NCBI GenBank assembly: GCA_029961685.1
Contig: JARWKL010000015.1
Span: forward strand, 18,350,801 to 18,414,800
Length of the DNA stretch: 64,000 nucleotides
Direction: 5' to 3'
Source of the DNA: Aristolochia californica
Taxonomy: Eukaryota > Streptophyta > Magnoliopsida > Piperales > Aristolochiaceae
Position numbers and translations under genes: made by a program. Of this stretch, positions 1-13,600 are shown piece after piece (the stretch's first letter is position 1; each line of letters begins with the position of its first letter). Below the pieces are notes generated by a model. The model made no database searches. It saw nothing but the letters and a program-made list of their open reading frames with translations, and had not been told where the DNA came from.

Positions 1-642
1 ATGCAAATGACCGAATGATCCAAAAATTTCATGGAGTAGAAAAAATTAAACTCCCAAGTTAACGTGCGGTGGGATATTTACCAGAGTCAAACAACCCACT
101 TTTTGCCTATTTTACAAAAAGCGGACCTAACTTTCATAGATCATAGTAAATGTTTTGATCGATTAATGATTGAACATTTATAATTTTTGTTAGAAATGAC
201 TTATGGTTAGGGAGTCAACACTCAGTTAAAAATGCCTCGCCCCCCTCTTCCGATGATTGCAAAACCCAATATATAAAAAACTAAATGAGTTTAAAATCCT
301 TAAAAAACACAGATAATATTTGGAATTATCTCTCTCAGCATTTGTGTATTTCCATTTTGGATGTTCAATTTTTTTTCAAATCCAAACTTGAGTTTTCACT
401 CTCCCTTTTTTTTCGTAAATAAAAATACAATGCAAATAGATCTCAACAAAATGAAAATTTTAGAGTTTATTTATGAAAAAAATTCAAAACTATAATAAAA
501 GCAAGTGAAGAAAATTATTACATGAAAATGAACACCAAAGATTTGTTATCAAAGTTTGGGAAATTCCACTAGTACAACTGCTAATAGCTTGGTGGAATTT
601 TATAAGAAAGAGATTTCTGATTGATCCTACCATGTTTTAAAT
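1..642. repeat. Partial D monomer at left edge
   Basis: The window opens inside a D-type monomer, recognised by AATACAATGCAAATAGATC and by AACTGCTAATAGCTTGG near its end. Unlike the later D monomers it keeps the segment after GTAAATG (TTTTGATCGATTAATGATTG), so it predates or escaped the D-specific 18-bp loss. It continues beyond the left edge of the window. Confidence 0.85.
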
Positions 643-3350
643 GTGGTGGATAAGCATGCCTAAAACATGTTGAAAATGCAAATGACCTAATGATCCAAAA
701 ATTTCATGGAGTAGAAAAAATTAAATTCTCAAGTTAATGGGCGGTGGGATATTTACCAGAGCCAAACAAACCACTCTTTGCCGATTTTAGAAAAAGTGGG
801 CCTAACAATCATGGATCATCATAAATATTTTGATCGATTAATGATGTGTGACGGCTGTAATTTTTGTTAGAAATGACTTATGGTTTGAGAGTCAACACTC
901 AGTTATAAATTCATCGTCCCCCTCTTCCAATGATTGCAAAACCCAATATATAAAAAAACTAAAAGAGTTTACAACCCTTAAAAGTCATAGATACTTTTTG
1001 GAATTATCTCTCTCAGCATTTGTGCATTTCCATTTGGTATATTCAATTTTTTTTCAAATCCAAACTTGAGATTTCACTATCCTATTTTTCTCGTAAACAA
1101 AAAGATTAGGCAAAAAGATCACAACAAAATAAAATTTTTTGAGTTTATGTATTCAAAAATTTGAAAACTATAATAAATGTAAGTGAAGACAATTATTTCA
1201 TGCACTAAAAATGAACACCAAAGATTTGTTATCCATGTTTGGGAAATTCCACTAGTACAACCCCTAATAACTTTGTGGAACTTTATAAGAAAGAGATTTC
1301 TAATTGATCCTAACATGTTTTAAATGTGGTGGATATGCATGCCTAAACCCACTGTAAGATGCAAATGACCTAATGATCCTAAAATTACAAGGAGAAGAAA
1401 AAATTAAATTCTCAAGTTAACATGCGGTGGGATATTTACCAGAGCCAAACAACCCACTTTTTGCCTATTTTACAAAAAGCGGACCTAACAATCGTAGATT
1501 ATCGTAAATGGTTTGATCAATTAATGATGGGTGAAGGCGATAATTTTTTTTAGAAATGACTTATGGTTTGGGAGTCAACACTCAATTAAAAATGTCTCAT
1601 CCCCCCTCTTCCAATTATTGCAAAACCCAATATATAAAAAAATAAAAAATTTTAAAATCCTCAAAAGTGATAGATAATGTTTGGAATTATCTCTGTCAGC
1701 ATTTTTGCATTTCCATTTTGGATGTTCAATTTTTTTTCAAATCCAAACTTGAGTGTTCTCTCTCCCTTTTTTCTTTAAAACAAAAAGATAAGGTAAATGG
1801 ATCACAACAAAATGAAAATTTAGAGTTTATGAATGCAAAAAATTGAAAACTATAATAAATGTAAGTGAAGACAATTATTTCACGCACTAAAAATGAACAC
1901 CAAAGATTTGTTATCCATGTTTGGGAAATTCCACTAGTACAACCCCTAATAATAGGTGGAACTTTATAAGAAAGAGATTTCTAATTGATCCTAACATATT
2001 TTAAATGTGGTGGATATGCATGCCAAAAACTTGTTGAAGATGCAAATGACCTAAAGATCAAAAAATTTCAACAAGTAGAATAAATTAAATTCTCAATTTA
2101 ACCTGTTGTGCAATATGTACCTGAGCCAAACCACCCACTTTTTGCCATTCTACAAAAAGTGGACCTCACAATCATAGATCATCATAAATGTTTTAATCGA
2201 TTCATGACGTGTAATAGCTATAATTTTTGTTAGAAATGACTTATGGTTAGGGAGTCAACATTCAGTTAGAAATGCCTCGCCCCCCTCTTCCGATGATTGA
2301 AAAACACAATATATAAAAAACTAAAAGAGTTTACAATCCTAAAAAATCACAGATAATTTTTGCAATTATAACTCTCAACATTTGTGCATTTCCACTTTGG
2401 ATGTTCAATTTTTTTTCTAATCTAAACTTTAGTTTTCACTCTCCTAATTTTCTCGTAAACAAAAAATAAGCCAAATAGATCATAATAAAATAAAAAATTT
2501 TGAGTTTATGTATGCAAAAAATTGAAAACTGTAATAAATCTAAGTGAAGAAAATTATTTTACGGACTAAAAATGAACACCAAAGTTTTGTTATCCATGTT
2601 TGGAAAGTTCCACTTATACAACCCCTAATAGCTTAGAGGAATTTTACAAGAAAGAAATTTCTAATTGATCCTAACATGTTTTAAATGTGGTGGATATGCT
2701 TGCCAGAAACATGTTGAAGATGCAAATGACCTAATGATCCAAAAATTTCAAGGAGTAGAAAAAATTAAACTCCCAAGTTAACGTGCGGTGATATATTTAC
2801 CAGAGTCAAACAACCCACTTTTTGCCTATTTTACAAAAAGCGGACCTAACATTCATTGATCATAGTAAATGTCTGTAACGGTTATAATTTTTGTTAGAAA
2901 TGACTTATGGTTAGGGAGTCAACACTCAGTTAAAAATGCCTCGCCCCCCTCTTTCGATGATTGCAAAACCCAATTTATAAAAAACTAAAAGAGTTTAAAA
3001 TCCTTAAAATTCACAGATAATATTTGGAATTATCTCTCTCAGCATTTGTGTATTTCCATTTTGGATGTTCAATTTTTTTTCAAATCCAACCTTGAGTTTT
3101 CACTCTCCCATTTTTTTCATAAATAAAAATACAATGCAAATAGATCTCAACAAAATGAAAATTTTAGAGTTTATTTATGAAAAAAATTCAAACCTATAAT
3201 AAATGCAAGTGAAGAAAATTATTACATGCACAAAAATGAACACCAAAGATTTGTTATCAAAGTTTGGGAAATTCCACTAGTACAACTGCTAATAGCTAGG
3301 TGGAATTTTATAAGAAAGAGATTTCTGATTGATCCTACCATGTTTTAAAT
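643..3350. repeat. Domain 1 HOR copy 1 (A-B-C-D)
   Basis: Monomers A 643-1,325, B 1,326-2,006, C 2,007-2,686 and D 2,687-3,350, in total 2,708 bp. Its B reads CCAATTATTGCAAAACCC. Copies 3 and 4 instead share CAAATGATTGCAAAAAGC, so this copy is not part of their recent duplication. Confidence 0.9.
1469..1658. repeat. 190-bp middle module of the long monomer (example in a B monomer)
   Basis: This is the part of the 680-bp monomer that domain 3 monomers lack. Long monomers read GCCTAT, then the module, then a CCTTAAAAATCACAG-type sequence; short ones read GCCTATCCTTAAAAATCAC directly. The module contains the GCGGACCTAACAATC block, a GAAATGACTTATGG block, a GGAGTCAACACTCA block, the only C-rich patch of the monomer (CCCCCCTCTTCC) and a TATA-like stretch (CAATATATAAAAAA). 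The flanks share only about 2 bp (AT). Confidence 0.85.
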
Positions 3351-3838
3351 GTGGTGGATAAGCATGCCTAAAACATGTTGAAGATGCAAATGACCTAATG
3401 ATCCAAAAATTTCAAGGACTATAAAAAATTAAATTCTAAAGTTAACGGGGGGTGGGATATTTACCAGAGCCAAACAAACCACTCTTTGCCGATTTTAGAA
3501 AAAGCGGGCCTAACAATCATAGATCTGTCAGCATTTCTGCATTTCCATTTTGGATGTTCAATTTTTTTTCAAATCCAAACTTGAGTGTTCTCTCTCCCTT
3601 TTTTCTTTAAAACAAAAAGATAAGGTAAATAGATCACAACAAAATGAAAATTTAGAGTTTATGAATGGAAAAAATTGAAAACTATAATAAATGTAAGTGA
3701 AGACAATTATTTCACGCACTAAAAATGAACACCAAAGATTTGTTATCCATGATTCGAAAATTCCGCTAGTACAACCCCTAATAATAGGTGGAAATTTATA
3801 AGAAAGAGATTTCTAATTGATCCTAACATATTTTAAAT
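3351..3838. repeat. A/B chimeric monomer (488 bp), deletion junction near 3,525
   Basis: The left part is A-type (CACTCTTTGCCGATTTTAGA, GCGGGCCTAACAATCATAGATC). At about 3,525/3,526 it switches to B-type sequence (TGTCAGCATTTCTGC, GAGTTTATGAATGG). Position about 175 of an A monomer is joined to position about 365 of the following B monomer. Only about 2 bp (TC) are shared at the ends. The result lacks the C-rich/TATA-like middle module that domain 3 monomers also lack. Confidence 0.9.
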
Positions 3839-5185
3839 GTGTTGGATATGCATGCCTAAAACTTGTTGAAGATGCAAATGACCTAAAGATCCAAAAATTT
3901 CAACGAGTAGAATAAATTAAATTCTCAATTTAACGTGTTGTGGGATATTTACCTGAGTCAAACAACACACTTTTTGCCATTCTACAAAAAGTGGACCTCA
4001 CAATCATAGATCATCATAAATGTTTTAATCGATTCATGACGTGTAACAGCTATAATTTTTGTTAGAAATGACTTATGGTTAGGTGTCAACATTCAGTTAG
4101 AAATGCCTCGCCCCCCTCTTCCGATGATTGAAAAACACAATATATAAAAAACAAAAAGAGTTTACAATCCTAAAAAATCACAGATACTTTTTGCAATTAT
4201 AACTCTCAACATTTGTGCATTTCCACTTTGGATGTTCAATTTTTTTTTTTCTAATCTAAACTTGAGTTTTCACTCTCCCAATTTTCTCGTAAACAAAAAA
4301 TAAGCCAAATAGATCATAACAAAATAAAAAATTTTTAGTTTATGTATGCAAAAAATTGAAAACTGTAACAAATCTAAGTGAAGAAAATTATTTCACGCAC
4401 TAAAAATGAACACCAAAGTTTTGTTATCCATGTTTGGAAAGTTCCACTTGTACAACCCCTAATAGCTTAGAGGAATTTTACAAGAAAGAAATTTCTAATT
4501 GATCCTAACATGTTTTAAATGTGGTGGATATGCTTGCCAGAAACATGTTGAAGATGCAAATGACCTAATGAACCAAAAATTTCAAGGAGTAGAAAAAATT
4601 AAACTCCCAAGTTAACGTGCGGTGAGATATTTACCAGAATCAAACAACCCACTTTTTGCCTATTTTACAAAAAGCGGACCTAACATTCATTAATCATAGT
4701 AAATGTCTGTAACGGTTATAATTTTTGTTAGAAATGACTTATGGTTAGGGAGTCAACACTCAGTTAAAAATGCCACGCCCCCCTCTTCCGATGATTGAAA
4801 AACCCAATATATAAAAAACTAAAAGAGTTTAAAATCCTTAAAATTCACAGATAATATTTGGAATTATCTCTCTCAGTATTTGTGTATTTCCATTTTGGAT
4901 GTTCAATTTTTTTTCAAATCCAACCTTGAGTTTTCACTCTCCCATTTTTTTCGTAAATAAATATACAATGCAAATTGATCTCAACAAAATGAAAATTTTA
5001 GAGTTTATTTATGAAAAAAATTCAAAATTATAATAAATGCAAGTGAAGAAAATTATTACATGCACAAAAAATGAATACCAAAGATTTGTTATCAAAGTTT
5101 GGGAAATTCCACTAGTACAACTGCTAATAGCTTGGTGGAATTTTATGAGAAAGAGATTTCTAATTGATCCTACCATGTTTTAAAT
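3351..5185. repeat. Domain 1 HOR copy 2, shortened (A/B-C-D)
   Basis: Monomers A/B chimera 3,351-3,838, C 3,839-4,520 and D 4,521-5,185, in total 1,835 bp. That is about 875 bp less than the canonical 2,710, equal to one monomer plus about 190 bp. C and D are full length, so the whole loss lies in the chimera. Confidence 0.9.
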
Positions 5186-7894
5186 GTGGTGGATAAGCAT
5201 GCCTAAAACATGTTGAAGAAGCAAATGACCTAATGATCCAAAAATTTCAAGGACTAGAAAAAATTAAATTCCCATGTTAACGGGCGGTGTGATATTTACC
5301 AGAGCCAAACAAACCACTCTTTGCCGATTTTAGAAAAAGCGGGCCTAACAATCATAGATCATTATAAATATTTTGATCGATTAATGATGTGTGACGGCTG
5401 TAATTTTTGTTAAAAATGACTTATGGTTTGAGAGTCAACACTCAGTTATAAATTCATCGCCCCCCTCTTCCAATGATTGCAAAACCCAATATATAAAAAA
5501 ACTAAAAGAGTTTACAACCCTTAAAAGTCATAGATACTTTTTGGAATTATCTCTCTCAGCATTTGTGCATTTCCATTTTGTATATTCAATTTTTTTTCAA
5601 ATCCAAACTTGAGATTTCACTATCCTATTTTTCTCGAAAACAAAAAGATTAGGCAAATAGATCACAACAAAATAAAATTTTTTGAGTTTATGTATTCAAA
5701 AATTTTAAAACTATAATAAATGTAAGTAAAGACAATTATTTCATGCACTAAAAATGAACACCAAAGATTTGTTATCCATGTTTGGGAAATTCCACTAGTA
5801 CAACCCCTAATAACTTTGTGGAACTTTATAAGAAAGAGATTTCTAATTGATCCTAACATGTTTTAAATGTGGTGGATATGCATGCCTGAAACCACTGTCA
5901 GATGCAAATGACCTAATGATCCGAAAATTACAAGGAGAAGAAAAAATTAAATTTTCAAGTTAACGTGCGATGGGATATTTACCAGAGCCAAACAACCCAC
6001 TTTTTGCCTATTTTACAAAAAAGCGGACCTAACAACCGTAGATTATCGTAAATAGTTTGATCAATTAATGATGTGTGAAGGCGATAATTTTTGTTAGAAA
6101 TGACTTATGGTTTGGGAGTCAACACTCAATTAAAAATGTCTCATCCCCCCTCTTCAAATGATTGCAAAAAGCAATATATAAAAAACTAAAAAATTTTAAA
6201 ATCCTCAAAAATGATAGATAATATTTGGAATTATCTCTGTCAGCATTTCTGCATTTCCATTTTGGATGTTAAATTTTCTTTGAAATCCAAACTTGTGTGT
6301 TCTCTCTCCCTTTTTTCTTTAAAACAAAAAGATAAGGTAACTAGATCACAACAAAATGAAAATTTAGAGTTTATGAATGCAAAAAATTGAAAACTATAAT
6401 AAATGTAAGTAAAGACAATTATTTCATGCACTAAAAATAAACACCAAAGATTTGTTATCCATGTTTGGGAAATTCCGCTAGTATAACCCCTAATAATAGG
6501 TGGAACTTTATAAGAAAGAGATTTCTAATTGATCCTAACATATTTTAAATGTGGTGGATATGCATGCCTAAAAGTTGTTGAAGATGCAAATGACCTAAAG
6601 ATCCAAAAATTTCAACGAGTAGAAAAAATTAAATTCTCAATTTAACGTGTTGTGGGATATTTACCTGAGCCAAACAACCCCCTTTTTGCCATTCTACAAA
6701 AAGTGGACCTCACAATCATAGATCATCATAAATATTTTAATCGATTCATGACGTGTAACAGCTATAATTTTTGTTAGAAATGACTTATGGTTAGGGTGTC
6801 AACATTCAGTTAGATTTGCCTCGCCCCCCTCTTCCGATGATTGAAAAACACAATGTATAAAAAACAAAAAGAGTTTACAATCCTAAAAAATCACAGATAC
6901 TTTTTGCAATTATAACTCTCAACATTTGTGCATTTCCACTTTGGATGTTCAATTTTTTTCTAATCTAAACTTGAGTTTTCACTCTCTCAATTTTCTCGTA
7001 AACAAAAAATAAGCCAAACAGATCATAACAAAATAAAAAATTTTGAGTTTATGTATGCAAAAAATTGAAAAATGTAATAAATCTAAGTGAAGAAATTTAT
7101 TTCACGCACTAAAAATGAACACCAAAGTTTTGTTATCCATGTTTGGAAAGTTCCACTTGTACAACCCCTAATAGCTTAGAGGAATTTTACAAGAAAGAAA
7201 TTTCTAATTGATTCTAACATGTTTTAAATGTGGTGGATATGCTTGCCAGAAACATGTTGAAGATGCAAATGACCTAATGATCCAAAAATTTCAAGGAGTA
7301 GAAAAAATTAAACTCCCAAGTTAACGTGGGGTGAGATATTTACCAGAGTCAAACAACCCACTTTTTGCCTATTTTACAAAAAGCGGACCTAACATTCATT
7401 GATGATAGTAAATGTCTGTAACGGTTATAATTTTTGTTAGAAATGACTTATGGTTAGGGAGTCAACACTCAGTTAAAAATGCCTCGCCCCCCTCTTCCGA
7501 TGATTGCAAAACCCAATATATAAAAAACTAAAAGAGTTTAAAATCCTTAAAAATCATAGATAATATTTGGAATTATCTCTCTCAGCATTTGTGTATTTCC
7601 ATTTTGGATGTTCAATTATTTTTCAAATCCAAACTTGAGTTTTCACTCTCCCATTTTTTTCGTAAATAAAAATACAATGCTAATAGATCTCAACAAAATG
7701 AAAATTTTAGAGTTTATTTATGAAAAATATTCAAAACTATAATAAATGCAAGTGAAGAAAATTATTACATGCACAAAAAATGAACACCAAATATTTGTTA
7801 TCAAAGTTTGGGAAATTCCACTAGTACAACCGCTAATAGCTTGGTGGAATTTTATAAGAAAGAGATTTCTGATTGATCCTACCATGTTTTAAAT
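5186..7894. repeat. Domain 1 HOR copy 3 (A-B-C-D)
   Basis: Monomers A 5,186-5,868, B 5,869-6,550, C 6,551-7,229 and D 7,230-7,894, in total 2,709 bp. It shares private variants with copy 4: CCGAAAATTACAAGG in B, GCAAAAAGCAATATATAA in B, and GTGGGGTGAGATATTTACC in D. The two are the most recent duplicates in this domain. Confidence 0.92.
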
Positions 7895-10604
7895 GTGGTG
7901 GATAAGCATGCCTGAAACATGTTGAAGATGCAAATGACCTAATGATCCAAAAATTTCAAGGAGTAGAAAAAATTAAATTCTCATGTTAACGGGCGGTGGG
8001 ATATTTACCAGAGCCAAACAAACCACTCTTTGCCGATTTTAGAAAAAGCGGGCCTAACAATCATAGATCATTATAAATATTTTGATCGATTAATGATGTG
8101 TGACGGCTGTAATTTTTGTTAAAAATGACTTATGGTTTGAGAGTCAACACTCAATTATAAATTCATCGCCCCCCTCTCCCAATGATTTCAAAACCCAATA
8201 TATAAAAAAACTAAAAGAGTTTACAACCCTTAAAAGTCATAGATACTTTTTGGAATTATCTCTCTCAGCATTTGTGCATTTCCATTTGGTATATTCAATT
8301 TTTTTTCAAATCCAAACTTGACATTTCACTATCCTATTTTTCTCGTAAACAAAAAGATTAGGCAAATAGATCACAACAAAATAAAATTTTTTGAGTTTAT
8401 GTATTCAAAAATTTTAAAACTATAATAAATGTAAGTAAAGACAATTATTTCATGCACTAAAAATGAACACCAAAGATTTGTTATCCATGTTTGGGAAATT
8501 CCACTAGTACAACCCCTAATAACTTTGTGGAACTTTATAAGAAAGAGATTTCTAATTGATCCTAACATGTTTTAAATGTGGTGGATATGCATGCCTGAAA
8601 CCACTGTCAGATGCAAATGACCTAATGATCCGAAAATTACAAGGAGAAGAAAAAATTAAATTTTCAAGTTAACGTGCGATGGGATATTTACCAGAGCCAA
8701 ACAACCCACTTTTTGCCTATTTTACAAAAAAGCGGACCTAACAACCGTAGATTATCGTAAATAGTTTGATCAATTAATGATGTGTGAAGGCAATAATTTT
8801 TGTTAGAAATGACTTATGGTTTGGGAGTCAACACTCAATTAAAAATGTCTCATCCCCCCTCTTCAAATGATTGCAAAAAGCAATATATAAAAAACTAAAA
8901 AATTTTAAAATCCTCAAAAATGATAGATAATATTTGGAATTATCTCTGTCAGCATTTCTGCATTTCCATTTTGGATGTTAAATTTTTTTTGAAATCCAAA
9001 CTTGAGTGTTCTCTCTCCCTTTTTTCTTTAAAACAAAAAGATAAGGTAACTAGATCACAACAAAATGAAAATTTAGAGTTTATGAATGCAAAAAATTGGA
9101 AACTATAATAAATGTAAGTAAAGACAATTATTTCATGCACTAAAAATAAACACCAAAGATTTGTTATCCATGTTTGGGAAATTCCGCTAGTATAACCCCT
9201 AATAATAGGTGGAACTTTATAAGAAAGAGATTTCTAATTGATCCTAACATATTTTAAATGTGGTGGAAATGCAAGCCTAAAACTTGTTGAAGATGCAAAT
9301 GACCTAAAGATCCAAAAATTTCAACGAGTAGAAAAAATTAAATTCTCAATTTAACGTGTTGTGGGATATTTACCTGAGCCAAACAACCCCCTTTTTGCCA
9401 TTCTACAAAAAAGTGGACCTCACAATCATAGATCATCATAAATGTTTTAATCGATTCATGACGTGTAACAGCTATAATTTTTGTTAGAAATGACTTATGG
9501 TTAGGGTGTCAACATTCAGTTAGAAATGCCTCGCCCCCCTCTTCCGATGATTGAAAAACACAATGTATAAAAAACAAAAAGAGTTTACAATCCTAAAAAA
9601 TCACAGATACTTTTTGCAATTAGAACTCTCAACATTTGTGCATTTCCACTGTGGATGTTCAATTTTTTTCTAATCTAAACTTGAGTTTTCACTCTCTCAA
9701 TTTTCTCGTAAACAAAAAATAAGCCAAACAGATCATAACAAAATAAAAAATTTTGAGTTTATGTATGCAAAATATTGAAAAATGTAATAAATCTAAGTGA
9801 AGAAAATTATTTCACGCACTAAAAATGAACACCAAAGTTTTGTTATCCATGTTTGGAAAGTTCCACTTGTAGAACCCCTAATAGCTTAGAGGAATTTTAC
9901 AAGAAAGAAATTTCTAATTGATTCTAACATGTTTTAAATGTGGTGGATATGCTTGCCTGAAACATGTTGAAGATGCAAATGACCTAATGATCCAAAAATT
10001 TCAAGGAGTAGAAAAAATTAAACTCCCAAGTTAATGTGGGGTGAGATATTTACCAGAGTCAAACAACCCACTTTTTGCCTATTTTACAAAAAGCGGACCT
10101 AACATTCATTGATGATAGTAAATGTCTGTAATGGTTATAATTTTTGTTAGAAATGACTTATGGTTAGGGAGTCAACACTCAGTTAAAAATGCCTCGCCCC
10201 CCTCTTCCGATGATTGAAAAACCCAATATATAAAAAACTAAAAGAGTTTAAAATCCCTAAAAATCACTGATAGTATTTGGAATTATCTCTCTCAGCATTT
10301 GTGTATTTCCATTTTGGATGTTCAATTTTTTTTCAAATCCAAACTTGAGTTTTCACTCTCCCATTTTTTTCGTAAATAAAAATACAATGCAAATAGATCT
10401 CAACAAAATGAAAATTTTAGAGTTTATTTATGAAAAATATTCAAAACTATAATAAATGCAAGTGAAGAAAATTATTACATGCACAAAAAATGAACACCAA
10501 AGATTTGTTATCAAAGTTTGGGAAATTCCACTAGTATAACCGCTAATAGCTTGGTGGAATTTTATAAGAAAGAGATTTCTGATTGATCCTACCATGTTTT
10601 AAAT
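7895..10604. repeat. Domain 1 HOR copy 4 (A-B-C-D)
   Basis: Monomers A 7,895-8,577, B 8,578-9,259, C 9,260-9,939 and D 9,940-10,604, in total 2,710 bp. It is nearly identical to copy 3 over its whole length, with only scattered single-base differences. Confidence 0.92.
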
Positions 10605-13600
10605 GTGGTGGATAAGCATGCCTGAAACATGTATAAGATGCAAATGACCTAATGATCCAAAAATTTCAATGAGTAGAAAAAATTAAATTCTCAAGTTAAC
10701 GGGCGGTGGGATATTTACCAGAGCCAAACAAACCACTCTTTGCCAATTTTACAAAAAGCGGACCTAACAGTCATAGATCATAGTAAATATTTTGATCGAT
10801 TAATGATGTGTGACGGCTGTAATTTTTGTTAGAAATGACTTATGGTTTGAGAGTCAACACTCAGTTATAAATTCATCGCCCCCCTCTTCCAATGATTGCA
10901 AAACCGAATATATAAAAAAACTAAAAGAGTTTACAACCCTTAAAAGTCATAGATACTTTTTGGAATTATCTCTCTCAGCATTTGTGCATTTCCATTTTGT
11001 ATATTCAATTTTTTTTCAAATCTAAACTTGAGATTTCTCTATCCTATTTTTCTCGTAAACAAAAAGATTAGGCAAATAGATCACACAAAATAAAATTTTT
11101 TGAGTTTATGTATTAAAAAATTTGAAAACTATAATAAATGTGAGTGAAGACAATTATTTCATGCACTAAAAATGAACACCAAAGATTTGTTATCCATGTT
11201 TGGGAAATTCCACTAGTACAACCCCTAATAACTTTGTGGAAATTTATAAGAAAGAGATTTCTAATTGACCCTAACTTGTTTTAAATGTGGTGGATATACA
11301 TGCCTGAAACCACTGTAAGGTGCAAATGACCTAATGATCCTAAAATTACAAGGAGAAGAAAAAATTAAATTCTCATGTAAACGTGCGGTGGGATATTTAC
11401 CAGAGCCAAACAACCCACTTTTTGCCTATTTTACAAAAAGTGGACCTAACAATTGTAGATTATCGTAAATGGTTTGATCAATTAATGATGTGTGAAAGAG
11501 ATAATTTTTGTTAGAAATTACTTATGGTTCTGGAGTCAACACTCAATTAAAAATGTCTCATCCCCCCTCTTCCAATGATTGCAAAACCAAATATATAAAA
11601 AACTAAAAAATTTTAAAATCCTCAAAAATGATAGATAATGTTTGGAATTATCTTTGTCAGCATTTCTGCATTCCCATTTTGGATGTTCAATTTTTTTTCA
11701 AATCCAAACTTGAGTGTTCTCTCTCCCTTTTTTCTTTAAAACAAAAAAATAAGGTAAATAGATCACAACAAAATGAAAATTTAGAGTTTATGAATGGAAA
11801 AAAATGAAAACTATAATAAATGTAAATGAATACAATTATTTCATGCACTAAAAATGAACACCAAAGATTTGTTTTCCATGTTTGGGAAATTCCACTAGTA
11901 CAACCCCTAATAACTTTGTGGAACTTTATAAGAAAGAGATTTCTAATTGATCCTAACATGTTTTAAATGTGGTGGATATGCATGCCTGAAACCACTGTAA
12001 GATGCAAATGACCTAATGATCCTAAAATTACAAGGACAAGAAAAAATTAAATTCTCAAGTTAACGTGCAGTGGGATATTTACCCGAGCCAAACAACCCAC
12101 TTTTTGCCTATTTTACAAAAAGCGGACCTAACAATCGTAGATTATCGTAAATGGTTTGATCAATTAATGATGCGTGAAGGCGATAATTTTTGTTAGAAAT
12201 GACTTATGGTTTGAGAGTCAACACTCAATTAAAAATGTCTCATCCCCCGTCTTCCAATGATTGCAAAACCCAATAAATAAAAAACTAAAAAAATTTTAAA
12301 ATCCTCAAAAATGATAGATAATGTTTGGAATTATCTCTGCCAGCATTTCTGCATTTCCGTTTTGGATGTTCAATTTTTTTTCAAATCCAAACTTGAGTGT
12401 TCTCTCTCCCTTTTTTCTTTAAAACAAAAAGATAAGGTAAATAGATCACAACAAAATGAAAATTTAGAGTTTATGGATGCAAAAAATTCAAAACTATAAT
12501 AAATGTAAGTGAAGACAATTATTTCACGCACTAAAAATGAACACCAAAGATTTGTTATCCATACTTGGGAAATTCCACTAGTACAACCCCTAATAATAGG
12601 TGGAACTTTATAAGAAAGAGATTTCTAATTGATCCTAACATATTTTAAATGTGGTGGATATGCATGCCTAAAACTTGTTGAAGATGCAAATGACCTAAAG
12701 ATGGAAAAATTTCAACGAGTAGAATAAATTAAATTCTCAATTTAACGTGTTGTGGGATATTTACCTGAGCCAAACAACCCACTTTTTGCCATTCTACAAA
12801 AAGTGGACCTCACAATCATAGATCATCATAAATGTTTTAATCGATTCATGACGTGTAACAGCTATAATTTTTGTTAGAAATGACTTATGGTTAGGGAGTC
12901 AACATTCAGTTAGAAATGCCTCGCCCCCCTCTTCCGATGATTGAAAAATACAATATATATAAAAAAAAAAGAGTTTACAATCCTAAAAAATCACAGATAC
13001 TTTTTGCAATTATAACTCTCAACATTTGTGCATTTCCACTTTGGATGTTAAATTTTTTTTCTAATCTAAAATTGAGTTTTCACTCTCCCAATTTTCTCGT
13101 AAACAAAAATAAGCCAAATAGATCATAACAAAATAAAAAATTTAGAGTTTATGTATGCAAAAAATTGAAAACTGTAATAAATCTAAGTGAAGAAAATTAT
13201 TTCACGCACTGAAAATGAACACCAAAGTTTTGTTATCCATGTTTGGAAAGTTCCACTTGTACAACCCCTAATAGCTTAGAGGAATTTTACAAAAAAGAAA
13301 TTTCTAATTGATCCTAACATGTTTTAAATGTGGTGGATATGCTTGCCAGAAACATGTTGAAGATACAAATGACCTAATGATCCAAAAATTTGAAGGAGTA
13401 AAAAAAATTAAACTCCCAAGTTAACGTGCGGTGAGATATTTACCAGAGTCAAGCAACCCACTTTTTGCCTATTTTACAAAAAGCGGACCTAACATTCATT
13501 GATCATAGTAAATGTCTGTAATGGTTACATTTTTTGTTAGAAATGACTTATGGCTAGGGAGTCAACACTCAGTTAAAAATGCCTCGCCCCCCTTTTCCGA

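Noticed and set aside
1326..2006. Internal 170-bp subrepeats inside the 680-bp monomer
   Set aside because: Only short resemblances such as ATGTTTGGGAA and ATGGTTTGGGAG were seen; no convincing subrepeat by eye.
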